NCBI RefSeq assembly: GCF_030658505.1
Contig: NZ_JAUTXR010000161.1
Span: 53,578 to 117,577, forward strand
Source: Stenotrophomonas raiganjensis (SeqCode)
Lineage (GTDB): Bacteria > Pseudomonadota > Gammaproteobacteria > Xanthomonadales > Xanthomonadaceae
Direction of reading: 5' to 3'
Length of the DNA: 64,000 nt
Shown in pieces: positions 20,562-28,612 of the stretch (its first letter is position 1; each line of letters opens with the position of its first letter). The notes beneath the pieces were generated by a model. That model worked only from the letters and a program-made list of their open reading frames with translations, did no database searches and was not told the DNA's origin. A program made the translations under genes and the position numbers.

Positions 20562-21488
20562 ATGAAGATCTTCCTGGCACTCTGGTACGCAATAAAGGCG
20601 CTGGCCCGGCTTGCCATGATCGGCATGGCGATGGCGGTGCTGGCCTCGGGCCAGGCCCACGCGGCGGCCGCCACGGGCACCGGCAAGGTGCAGATCGAGG
20701 TGGTCGGCAAGGGCCGCCCGCTGCTGATGATCCCTGGCCTGAACAGCAGCGCCGAGGTCTGGCGCGAGACCTGCCAGGCACTGGAGAACGTGCAGTGCCA
20801 CCTGGTGCAGCTGCCGGGGTTTGCCGGCACGGCGCCGGCCGATCCGCGCCCGGCCGAATTCCTGCCGGTGATGCGCGGGCAGCTGCTGGCCTACCTGCAT
20901 GACCAGCAGCTGGGCCCGGTGGTGGTGGTCGGCCACAGCCTCGGCGGCCTGCTGGGCCTGCAGATGGCGCAGGCCGCACCGAAGGCGGTCAGCGCGCTGG
21001 TGGTGGTCGACGCCCTGCCGTTCCTGCCGGCGGCGCGCGACCTGAACGCCACCGCGGACAGCGTGCGGCCGATGGCCGATCAGCTGCGCAAGGGCATGCT
21101 GGCCGCCGACGCCGCGCAATGGCAGGCGCAGTTGAAGGCGGGCCTGCCCGGCATGACCCGTGATCCGCAGCGGCAGGCCGAGCTGGGGCGCTGGGGCGAC
21201 GCCAGCGACCGCCAGACCACGGCCGACGCCATGCATGCAGTGATGACCACCGACCTGCGCGACAGCATCGCCTCGATCACCGTGCCGACGCTGGTGCTGG
21301 GCAGCTGGGCTGGTTACCAGCCGATGGGCGGCACCGAGGCCACCACCCGGGCCGTGTTCCAGGCCCAGTACGCGAAACTGCAGGGCGTGCAGATCGCGAT
21401 GAGCGCGCAGGGGTTCCACTTCCTGATGTGGGATGATCCGCGCTGGCTGCAGGAGCAGCTGCGCCGCTTCCTGGCCGCGCATTCCTGA
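20562..21488 (+). CDS. Secreted alpha/beta hydrolase
   Basis: 308-aa protein. The ATG at 20562 is preceded at 6 bases by a perfect AAGGAG and starts a signal sequence with a long hydrophobic core ending ASGQAHA. An ATG at 20547 is less likely. The mature part has the alpha/beta hydrolase fold: oxyanion region IPGLNSS, nucleophile elbow GHSLGG with Ser126, and catalytic His286 (GFHFLMW). The substrate is unknown; ester or peptide bonds are possible. The next gene, a sensor kinase, starts 29 bases later and may share the transcript. Confidence 0.85.
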   Translation: MKIFLALWYAIKALARLAMIGMAMAVLASGQAHAAAATGTGKVQIEVVGKGRPLLMIPGLNSSAEVWRETCQALENVQCHLVQLPGFAGTAPADPRPAEFLPVMRGQLLAYLHDQQLGPVVVVGHSLGGLLGLQMAQAAPKAVSALVVVDALPFLPAARDLNATADSVRPMADQLRKGMLAADAAQWQAQLKAGLPGMTRDPQRQAELGRWGDASDRQTTADAMHAVMTTDLRDSIASITVPTLVLGSWAGYQPMGGTEATTRAVFQAQYAKLQGVQIAMSAQGFHFLMWDDPRWLQEQLRRFLAAHS

Positions 21489-21517
21489 TCGCGATTCCTT
21501 CCCACAGCCAAGGCCCC

Positions 21518-22567
21518 ATGGACGCCACGACCTCCTCCCGCCGCTTCTGGACGCTCAATGCACTGGCATGGGCGGGTTACGCGATGTACGGGCTGTGGGC
21601 GGGGATGCGGATCGGCGGCGGCGTGGTGATCAGCGGCATCGTGTTGATCACCGTCAGCGTGGCTGCCTGCCTGTGGGTGTGCAGCGGCATGCTGCGCGCG
21701 GTGGCGCTGCGCCAGCGCTGGTGGGAGGGCAGCCTGGGCCGCCTGGTGTTGAAACTGGCCGCCGGTGTGGTGGCCGGCGCCAGCGTCGCGCAGGCGGTAA
21801 CCGCCGCGCTGCTGCTGCCGGCGCTGGCACTGGGCTGGGTGCAGCTGCCCGGCGGCCACGCAGATTACCGGTGGTCTTCGCTGCTGGTGTACTGGATGAA
21901 CACCGCGCTCTTCCTGCTGATGTGGACCGGCCTGTGGGCCGGCCTGCACGGCCTGCGCCGGGCGCGTCACAGTGAACTGGCCCGCCTGCGCGCCGAGGCC
22001 GAACGCAGCGCACTGGAACGCGATGCACTGCGCGCACGGCTCAATCCGCACTTCATGTTCAACGCGCTGAACAACCTGCGTGCACTGATCCTGGAAGATC
22101 CTGAGCGTGCGCGTGACATGGTCACCCGGCTGTCGCGCACGCTGCGCCAGGCGCTGGCGCACAACCGCAGCGAGCAGGTCAGCCTGTCCGAGGAGCTGGC
22201 GGTGGTGGACGATTACCTGGCCATCGAGGCGATCCACTTCGAGCAGCGCCTGCAGGTTGGCCAGTACATCGATGCCGACGCCCTGCAGGCACAATTGCCG
22301 GCGATGGCGCTGCAGCTGCTGGTGGAAAACGCGATCAAGCATGGCATCGCCAGCCGCCCCGGCGGTGGCGACGTGCGGATCCGGGCCACGTTGGACGACG
22401 ACGTGCTGCGCCTGCAGGTCGACAACCCGCTGGGCAACGCCAGCGAACCCACCCACGGCCATGGCGTCGGCCTGGCCTATCTGCGTGCGCAGCTCGGTTC
22501 GCGCGGGCAATTCACCCTGCGGCCGGTCGGCGACCGCATGCAGGCCCTGCTGGAGATTCCGCAATGA
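21518..22567 (+). CDS. LytS-type membrane sensor histidine kinase
   Basis: 349-aa kinase of the His_kinase (PF06580) class. Four hydrophobic segments in residues about 10-145 form the membrane sensor, then comes a short coiled linker (ARLRAEAERSALERDALRARL). The phospho-acceptor motif LNPHFMFNALNN contains His178. The ATP-binding domain shows LLVENAIKHG and GHGVGLAYL. It overlaps the response regulator gene by 4 bases, so the two are a pair. The signal is unknown. Confidence 0.9.
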   Translation: MDATTSSRRFWTLNALAWAGYAMYGLWAGMRIGGGVVISGIVLITVSVAACLWVCSGMLRAVALRQRWWEGSLGRLVLKLAAGVVAGASVAQAVTAALLLPALALGWVQLPGGHADYRWSSLLVYWMNTALFLLMWTGLWAGLHGLRRARHSELARLRAEAERSALERDALRARLNPHFMFNALNNLRALILEDPERARDMVTRLSRTLRQALAHNRSEQVSLSEELAVVDDYLAIEAIHFEQRLQVGQYIDADALQAQLPAMALQLLVENAIKHGIASRPGGGDVRIRATLDDDVLRLQVDNPLGNASEPTHGHGVGLAYLRAQLGSRGQFTLRPVGDRMQALLEIPQ

Positions 22568-23295
22568 GTGGCGTACTGCGTGTGCTGATTGTCGATGACG
22601 CACGGCTGGCGCGGCAGGAGCTGCGCACGCTGTTGTCGGCGTTGCCGTGGGTGCAGTGCGTGGGCGAGGCCGACGATGTGCCTGCCGCGCGCGAGGCGAT
22701 CGCCACGCTGGCGCCGGACCTGGTGCTGCTGGATGTGCAGATGCCCTCCGGCAGCGGTTTCGATGTACTGGATGGCCTGGAGACGGTGCCGGCGGTGGTG
22801 TTCGTCACCGCCTACGACACCTATGCCGTGCGCGCGTTCCAGGCCAATGCGCTGGACTACCTGGTGAAGCCGGTGGAAGCGCCGCGGTTACTGGAGGCGT
22901 TGCAGCGGGCACACCAGCGCGAGGCGGTGCAGGCCGAAGCGCCGGAGTCGCGTGGCACGCTGGGCGCGCAGGACCAGGTGTTCGTGCGCGAGGGCGAACG
23001 CTGCTGGTTCGTGGCGGTGTCCGAGATCCGCCGGCTGGTGGTGGATGGCAACTACACCCGGTTGTGGTTCCGCGACCAGAACGCCCTGCTGACCCGCAGC
23101 CTGAGCGCGCTGGAAGCACGCCTGCCACGGGATCTGTTCTTCCGTGCCAACCGCAACACCCTGGTCAACCTGCGTCGCATTCGTGGCGTGACGCCGAGCA
23201 TCGCCGATGGCTACGACCTGACGCTGGACGACGGCAGTGAAGTGGACGTGTCGCGGCGGCAGGCGCGCGAGCTGCGTGAACGGATGGCGTTGTAG
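22564..23295 (+). CDS. LytTR-family response regulator
   Basis: 243 aa. A CheY-like receiver (residues 1-120) has the acceptor Asp57 in LLDVQMP, acidic-pocket residues VDDA and Lys in VKPVE. A LytTR DNA-binding domain (about 140-240) has the segments DGNYTRLWF, RSLSALEARLP and FRANRNTLVNLRRI. It is likely a transcription factor phosphorylated by the preceding kinase. Its targets are unknown; the adjacent hydrolase gene is a candidate. Confidence 0.92.
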   Translation: MSGVLRVLIVDDARLARQELRTLLSALPWVQCVGEADDVPAAREAIATLAPDLVLLDVQMPSGSGFDVLDGLETVPAVVFVTAYDTYAVRAFQANALDYLVKPVEAPRLLEALQRAHQREAVQAEAPESRGTLGAQDQVFVREGERCWFVAVSEIRRLVVDGNYTRLWFRDQNALLTRSLSALEARLPRDLFFRANRNTLVNLRRIRGVTPSIADGYDLTLDDGSEVDVSRRQARELRERMAL

Positions 23296-23370
23296 CCGGG
23301 CGGCTCACCTCTTTTCAAGCCAACGCATCCGGGCTTAAGTTGCCGATAGTGGAGCTACCGTCCGCGCCCA

Positions 23371-24279
23371 TCAAAGGAGAAGCAATTGTTGAAGCGCATC
23401 GATAGATCGAGGTGGCCCAATTGAGTCAGCCAGGTTATCGAATTTGGCTGCGTTCTTAGCAAATGGAACCTGGTCAAAACACTCTGGAGCGGGGGAAGGC
23501 CATTCCGGGACAAGTCTTGAAATGAAGTGAAGGCAAATCAAGGCTGGATTCAGCGTGTACATCACGAGATTGAGAATTGTCCCTCTGTAGCGCTCGATGA
23601 TGGATTCAATCTCGGCCGAATCTCGGAAAAAATCTAGCGTGTACGATTGGTCTGATTGCTCGGTGAAGCAGTCCACAGAGGGGGACGCTGGGTGCGTTAG
23701 CTCACAAAGTTCCGCGTACAGGTTGATTGCATTGGGAACTCCAAATTTCTCGATTTCCCTGATGTAGTCAGCGTTCGCTTTGGCATTGTGCTCCTTTGGG
23801 GCGGTGCTGCCCTTCTTCTGCTTTCGCGCGAATCCGAAATGTATCAACCTCTCCTCAAGGTCTTCCATGAGAAGTATTTCTTTGGTGCTTTCAGGAGAGT
23901 GCAAGGATCGGTAAAGGTGCTCGCGCCCATCAAGAAGCGCCATTGGAAGGAACTTCAAGATGTCATGGCTATCGGCGCAAGCCTCGAGCAGCCCTCGCAG
24001 CGTGGCAGCAAATGCCAGCAAGTTTCCGCTCTTGCGCTGGTCAACGGCCCCTGTCAGCCAGCGATGTGTTCTGGCGAGGGTTGCTACTGCCGCAAAATGG
24101 CTGCGCTCAACGATGGAAAGGGTGTACGCGGCACGAACCACATGGATCAAATCCGGTTGCTCTTTCAACACATCTGGTTTGGGATTGAAGAATATCGCTA
24201 CGTAGCGAATTCCGCGGGAGAGTTCGAGGGTTCTTTCAATTGGTTGAAAATACGACTTTGCCGCTTCGAGATCGTCCAT
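23371..24279 (-). CDS. Low-GC orphan protein of unknown function
   Basis: 302-aa protein, no family recognised with confidence. Base composition is visibly lower in GC (about half by eye, against about two thirds around it), and codon use includes many AT-ending codons. This suggests recent acquisition. The sequence is mostly predicted helix, without signal peptide or clear membrane span. Segments such as ATLRGLLEACADSHD and LYAELCELTHPAS resemble the spacing seen in some DUF5677/HEPN-like helical proteins, but I cannot confirm this. A TACTAT box about 40 bases upstream could be its -10. No flanking repeats or integrase were seen. Confidence 0.65.
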   Translation of the reverse strand: MDDLEAAKSYFQPIERTLELSRGIRYVAIFFNPKPDVLKEQPDLIHVVRAAYTLSIVERSHFAAVATLARTHRWLTGAVDQRKSGNLLAFAATLRGLLEACADSHDILKFLPMALLDGREHLYRSLHSPESTKEILLMEDLEERLIHFGFARKQKKGSTAPKEHNAKANADYIREIEKFGVPNAINLYAELCELTHPASPSVDCFTEQSDQSYTLDFFRDSAEIESIIERYRGTILNLVMYTLNPALICLHFISRLVPEWPSPAPECFDQVPFAKNAAKFDNLADSIGPPRSIDALQQLLLL

Positions 24280-24378
24280 GAAAGTACTACTCGTTCATCT
24301 GATGCTTCCGATAGTAGCCATGTTTTTTCATCGATTCCATGGGATGACCGCTTGAACGATAATCCTTTGGTCTAAGTC

Positions 24379-24948
24379 ATGCTCATGCCCATGTCCATCG
24401 TCCTCACCGATTTCGCCCGTCCCCGCCTGTTCCCGCGCGTGCCGCGCGGCAACACCATCCAGGATTGCACTGCCGAGCAGTTCGAAGCCCACCTCAATGC
24501 GCACGCGCCGATGAAGGTGCTCGATGGCTACGCGCCATTCTGCAAGCTGTTCGTCTACGAGAACTGGACCAGCACGCGCTGCCTGACGGTACCGATCACC
24601 GATGCCAACCGCCATCTGCTGCGCAGTGGCTACGAGGCACGCAACCGCGAGGAACTCCCGGTGCTGGTGCGCTGGTTCGAGGGTGTGGAATCACCGCGTG
24701 CGAACTACCTGGTGGTAATCCTGTACTGCGCCGAACAGCTGGCCAGGGAAGGTTCACCGATCGAGGCCGACTGGGGCATCGTCGGTTGCATCTACACCGC
24801 CGAGCCGGAAGAGGTACCGATGGCGCCGATCACGATGATGCGCAACGCGCTGGGCGTGGAAGAGGGCGGATCCGGCGTGCCGCTGGATCGCGAGGCCTAC
24901 CGGCGCTCCGTCGAGTTCTGGGAGAACAACGCCAACTGGCGACCGTAA
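24379..24948 (+). CDS. DUF3228 family protein
   Basis: 189-aa cytoplasmic protein, recognisable as DUF3228 by the pattern FARPRLFPR, CKLFVYENWTS, ANYLVVILYC and WGIVGC, with C-terminal PITMMRNALG. The function is unknown; the domain is widespread and well conserved. Three in-frame ATGs (24379, 24385, 24391) are possible starts. The third gives MSIVLTDFARP, the most family-like. Normal high GC resumes here, directly after the low-GC orphan. Confidence 0.8.
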   Translation: MLMPMSIVLTDFARPRLFPRVPRGNTIQDCTAEQFEAHLNAHAPMKVLDGYAPFCKLFVYENWTSTRCLTVPITDANRHLLRSGYEARNREELPVLVRWFEGVESPRANYLVVILYCAEQLAREGSPIEADWGIVGCIYTAEPEEVPMAPITMMRNALGVEEGGSGVPLDREAYRRSVEFWENNANWRP

Positions 24949-24955
24949 CCGGCCC

Positions 24956-24988
24956 GGGTCAGATCCCCGCATCGCGGGACTCTGACCC
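24956..24988. repeat. GGGTC-family palindrome, copy 4
   Basis: GGGTCAGA / TCTGACCC perfect 8-base outer arms and CCCGC/GCGGG inner arms, 7 bases after the DUF3228 stop. It is the most symmetric copy of the family. Confidence 0.7.
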
Positions 24989-25049
24989 GATCATCCGGCC
25001 CCATGCGCCCGCTATGATCGGGGCCAGGCAAACCGACCAGGGATGGGGC

Positions 25050-25685
25050 ATGGATATCTGGATGAGGATGATTCCGGTGGTGCTGGCAGGGCTGTTGCCC
25101 GCGGCCACGGTGTCGGCGGCAAATCCCGCTGCTGACACCGCGTGTGCCCCGCTGGCCAGCGTATCCGGACTGCGCGATGCGAGCGTGACTGCGCTGTCGA
25201 TGCAGCCCCGGGACGGTCGCTGCGCGGTCGAGGTGTCGGCGCACGACGGCAAGGGGCTGCTTCGGCAGCGACAGATGCTGGAGGTGCTGGTGCAGCATGC
25301 CTGCGCAGCACCTGCGGAGGTGACGGTAGACAGCCTGCGGCCATCACTGCTGCTGCACACGCCGAAGCGATGTGCCGCGCGCAGCAGCCAAGACCTGTTT
25401 GCTGGCGAAGGTGTGCCCTGGCTGCAGCCGCGTGGCAAGCTGCCGCGCTATCCGCGCGAAGCAATGGAGCAGGGGCTTTCCGGGCGCAGTCTGCTCAAGG
25501 TGCTGATCGACGTGCACGGCGCCGTGGCTGCCGTGGTCGTAGAGACCTCCAGTGGCCATGCGGTGCTGGACGAGGCGGCGGTGGAAGAGCTGCGCGGTTG
25601 GCAATTCGTGCGTAGCGATACCGGACGCCCGGCGCCGGCGCTGGCCATCGTGCGCGTGCCGATGCGGTATGAGTTTGTGGAATGA
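25050..25685 (+). CDS. Periplasmic TonB C-terminal domain protein
   Basis: 211-aa protein. The ATG at 25050 gives a signal peptide (MDIWMRMIPVVLAGLLPAATVSAA). An upstream in-frame ATG at 25014 would add a polar extension and is less likely. Residues about 125-211 match the TonB C-terminal fold (PRYPREAMEQGLSGRSLLKVLID, then AAVEELRGWQF). The N-terminal membrane anchor and Pro-rich spanner of true TonB are missing, so it is probably a stand-alone periplasmic TonB-like domain rather than an energy transducer. Confidence 0.8.
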   Translation: MDIWMRMIPVVLAGLLPAATVSAANPAADTACAPLASVSGLRDASVTALSMQPRDGRCAVEVSAHDGKGLLRQRQMLEVLVQHACAAPAEVTVDSLRPSLLLHTPKRCAARSSQDLFAGEGVPWLQPRGKLPRYPREAMEQGLSGRSLLKVLIDVHGAVAAVVVETSSGHAVLDEAAVEELRGWQFVRSDTGRPAPALAIVRVPMRYEFVE

Positions 25686-25690
25686 CCATC

Positions 25691-25745
25691 ATCCACGCGT
25701 GGCGTGGATCTACCGGGCTGCAGTAGAGCCACGCCATGCGTGGCT
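25691..25745. repeat. SMAG pair, GTAG ends facing inward
   Basis: The element on - at 25691-25713 (ATCCACGC-GTG-GCGTGGAT then CTAC) and the element on + at 25723-25745 (GTAG then AGCCACGC-CAT-GCGTGGCT) are separated by 9 bases. Both stems are perfect 8-bp. The pair fills the gap between two convergent genes and can act as a bidirectional terminator. Confidence 0.85.
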
Positions 25746-25754
25746 GCATCACGG

Positions 25755-26240
25755 TCAGACAGCGTTCCACTCCCACCACGGGTAGTGGTACTCGCGGTCA
25801 ATCGCCTGCCAATGCCGGCCGCACTGGGTGCACGCAACGGCGTGGCAGTCGCCCCAGCTGCCCTTGGCCTCTTCCACGGCGAGCAGCTGCATCTGCCCTT
25901 GTTCGATCAGGCGACGCGGGTCGAAGAACGGGTAGCTGGGGTTGAGCGCGCACAGGCAACCCTCGCGCGCACGCCAGTAGCGCAGCCGCCGCAGCGCCGC
26001 CTTGAGGTGGGTCTGGTTGCTGATCAGCATGCCGCCGAGCGCGACGCCCTGGCAGCGCAGCTCGATCAGCTCCACATGCGTGGCCAACGCGTCCAGCGAC
26101 GCGGTGCTGAACAGTCGTGCGATGGTGCGTGCGGCATCGGTGATGCGCTTGGCGTCGCGTGACAGCAGGTCCTGCAACAGCACGTCGGCCTGTGCATCCT
26201 CGAGCCGTGGCGACGAAGTTGTGGACCATGGCCAGCGCAT
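25755..26240 (-). CDS. Conserved protein with Cys pairs, coupled to ybaK
   Basis: 161 aa with the ATG at 26240 (MRWPWSTTSS). The frame is open farther upstream, but only inside ybaK. The start shares one base with the ybaK stop (TGATG), so translation is probably coupled. The N-terminal two thirds are helical (LLQDLLSRDAKRITDAARTI). The C-terminal part holds five Cys, including CLC and CHAVACTQC, a layout that could bind zinc, and ends in Trp/Tyr-rich YHYPWWEWNAV. I do not recognise the family. Confidence 0.65.
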   Translation of the reverse strand: MRWPWSTTSSPRLEDAQADVLLQDLLSRDAKRITDAARTIARLFSTASLDALATHVELIELRCQGVALGGMLISNQTHLKAALRRLRYWRAREGCLCALNPSYPFFDPRRLIEQGQMQLLAVEEAKGSWGDCHAVACTQCGRHWQAIDREYHYPWWEWNAV

Positions 26241-26713
26241 CAGCGCGCCTTGCCGATGGCAGCGTAGTGGCCTGCGGTCAGGTGGAGCAGGTCGGCCGGT
26301 GCCAGTTCCACTTCCAGGCCACGACGACCGGCGCTGACGTGCAGCGCGGGCAGCGCTTCGGCACTGGCGTCCAGGAAGGTGCGCAGGCGCTTCTTCTGCC
26401 CGAGTGGGCTGATGCCACCCACCAGGTAGCCGGTCGCGCGCTGTGCGGCATCGGCGGCGGCCATCTCGCATTTCTTGCAGCCGGCCGCTTCTGCTAGTGC
26501 TTTCAGGTCCAGCTGGCCGGCCACTGGCACGATCGCCACCAGCAGTTCATGGGTTTCGCTGCTGGCCAGCAGGGTCTTGAACACCTGGGCCGGGTCGAGG
26601 CCGAGCTTGTCGACGGCTTCGCCGCCATACGATTCGGCGTGGGCGTCGTGCACATAGCTGCGCACGGTGTGGGCGATCTTCTCGCGCTTGAGCAGGTTGA
26701 TGGCCGGGGTCAT
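26240..26713 (-). CDS. ybaK: Cys-tRNA(Pro)/Cys-tRNA(Cys) deacylase YbaK
   Basis: 157-aa trans-editing enzyme that hydrolyses Cys-tRNA(Pro) made by mistake by prolyl-tRNA synthetase. The ATG at 26713 (MTPAINLLKR) fits the family N-terminus. YbaK-domain segments are FKTLLASS, the catalytic-pocket Lys region, and GYLVGGISPLGQKKRL, the diagnostic YbaK motif. It is followed without gap by a Cys-rich protein gene. Confidence 0.93.
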   Translation of the reverse strand: MTPAINLLKREKIAHTVRSYVHDAHAESYGGEAVDKLGLDPAQVFKTLLASSETHELLVAIVPVAGQLDLKALAEAAGCKKCEMAAADAAQRATGYLVGGISPLGQKKRLRTFLDASAEALPALHVSAGRRGLEVELAPADLLHLTAGHYAAIGKAR

Positions 26714-26797
26714 GGACGCATCGTAGCGCGAGGCGGCGGCATTGCCTTGACCGAGGCTATTGTGGGTGGATGCGTGGTGTACGGCGACATGCAAACG

Positions 26798-26827
26798 CAG
26801 GACGGGCGCCCGAAGGCGCCCGTCCTG
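26798..26827 (-). terminator. Strong hairpin downstream of ahcY
   Basis: Perfect 13-bp stem (26798-26810 with 26815-26827) with a CGAA loop. On the minus strand it is followed by CGTTTGC, a poor U-tract. It is the likely 3' end of the ahcY transcript, beyond two other palindromes. Confidence 0.6.
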
Positions 26828-26842
26828 TCTGCGTCCGTTGCT

Positions 26843-26880
26843 GGGGCCAGAGCCCTTTCCTGTGGAACGGGATCCGCCCC
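26843..26880. repeat. GGGTC-family palindrome, copy 5
   Basis: GGGGCCAGA/TCCGCCCC outer arms with CCCTTTCC-TGT-GGAACGGG inside, the same inner arms as the copy at 18862. Confidence 0.6.
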
Positions 26881-26892
26881 GCACGCACGCGG

Positions 26893-26915
26893 GTAGTGCC
26901 GGCCGCTGGCCGGCA
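26893..26915 (+). repeat. SMAG-type GTAG palindrome
   Basis: GTAG then a perfect 8-bp stem TGCCGGCC-GCT-GGCCGGCA, 11 bases beyond the ahcY stop. Confidence 0.85.
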
Positions 26916-26926
26916 CCGCGCAGGCA

Positions 26927-28372
<1,446 letters not shown>

Positions 28373-28411
28373 TCGTGTGCTCCGGTTGTGGACGAGCGGG
28401 TGCTCGCATCT

Positions 28412-28491
28412 AGCCGGGCGCCGTTGTTACAAAGCCACCTTACCGAGCCTGGCCGGGCCTCGTGGGATCCGGTCGCAGCGCCCCTCGGCAG
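28412..28491 (-). ncRNA. S-adenosylhomocysteine (SAH) riboswitch
   Basis: On the minus strand the leader contains the SAH aptamer's conserved blocks in order: CCGAGGGGCGCTGCGAC (from 28489), CCAGGCTCGG (ending 28444) and AACGGCGCCC (28425-28416). CCGAG pairs with CTCGG as P1, and GGCGC pairs with GCGCC as the pseudoknot. A further 5-bp hairpin (28393-28406) lies between aptamer and ahcY ribosome site (28380-28383), a likely expression platform. Known SAH riboswitches turn ahcY on when SAH rises. Position and blocks agree. Confidence 0.9.
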
Positions 28492-28503
28492 GGGAGAACC
28501 CCC

Positions 28504-28509
28504 AGTATA
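28504..28509 (-). promoter_or_regulatory. Probable -10 box of ahcY
   Basis: TATACT on the minus strand, placed so that transcription would begin about 7 bases on, just before the riboswitch. The -35 region is poor. Confidence 0.5.
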
Positions 28510-28612
28510 TCGCGGCCCCGGCATGACATCGGGATGACCCAACCATCGGCAGATGGGATCGCGTGCACAGACTGTTAAGGTCGGTGTTTTCACGCATTAC
28601 ACAGGTGGAACG

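Noticed and set aside
23342..23348. GCCGATA resembling a flagellar sigma-28 -10 box
   Set aside because: No TAAA-type -35 at the right spacing, and the downstream gene on + is absent.
23788..24375. 195-codon frame on + opposite the low-GC gene
   Set aside because: The minus-strand frame is longer, reads like a normal helical protein and has the better start. The + frame contains many Cys/Met/Trp in non-protein-like order.
25691..25745. Short repeats considered as a CRISPR remnant
   Set aside because: They are isolated palindromic pairs with GTAG ends. There are no regular spacers and no cas genes in the window.
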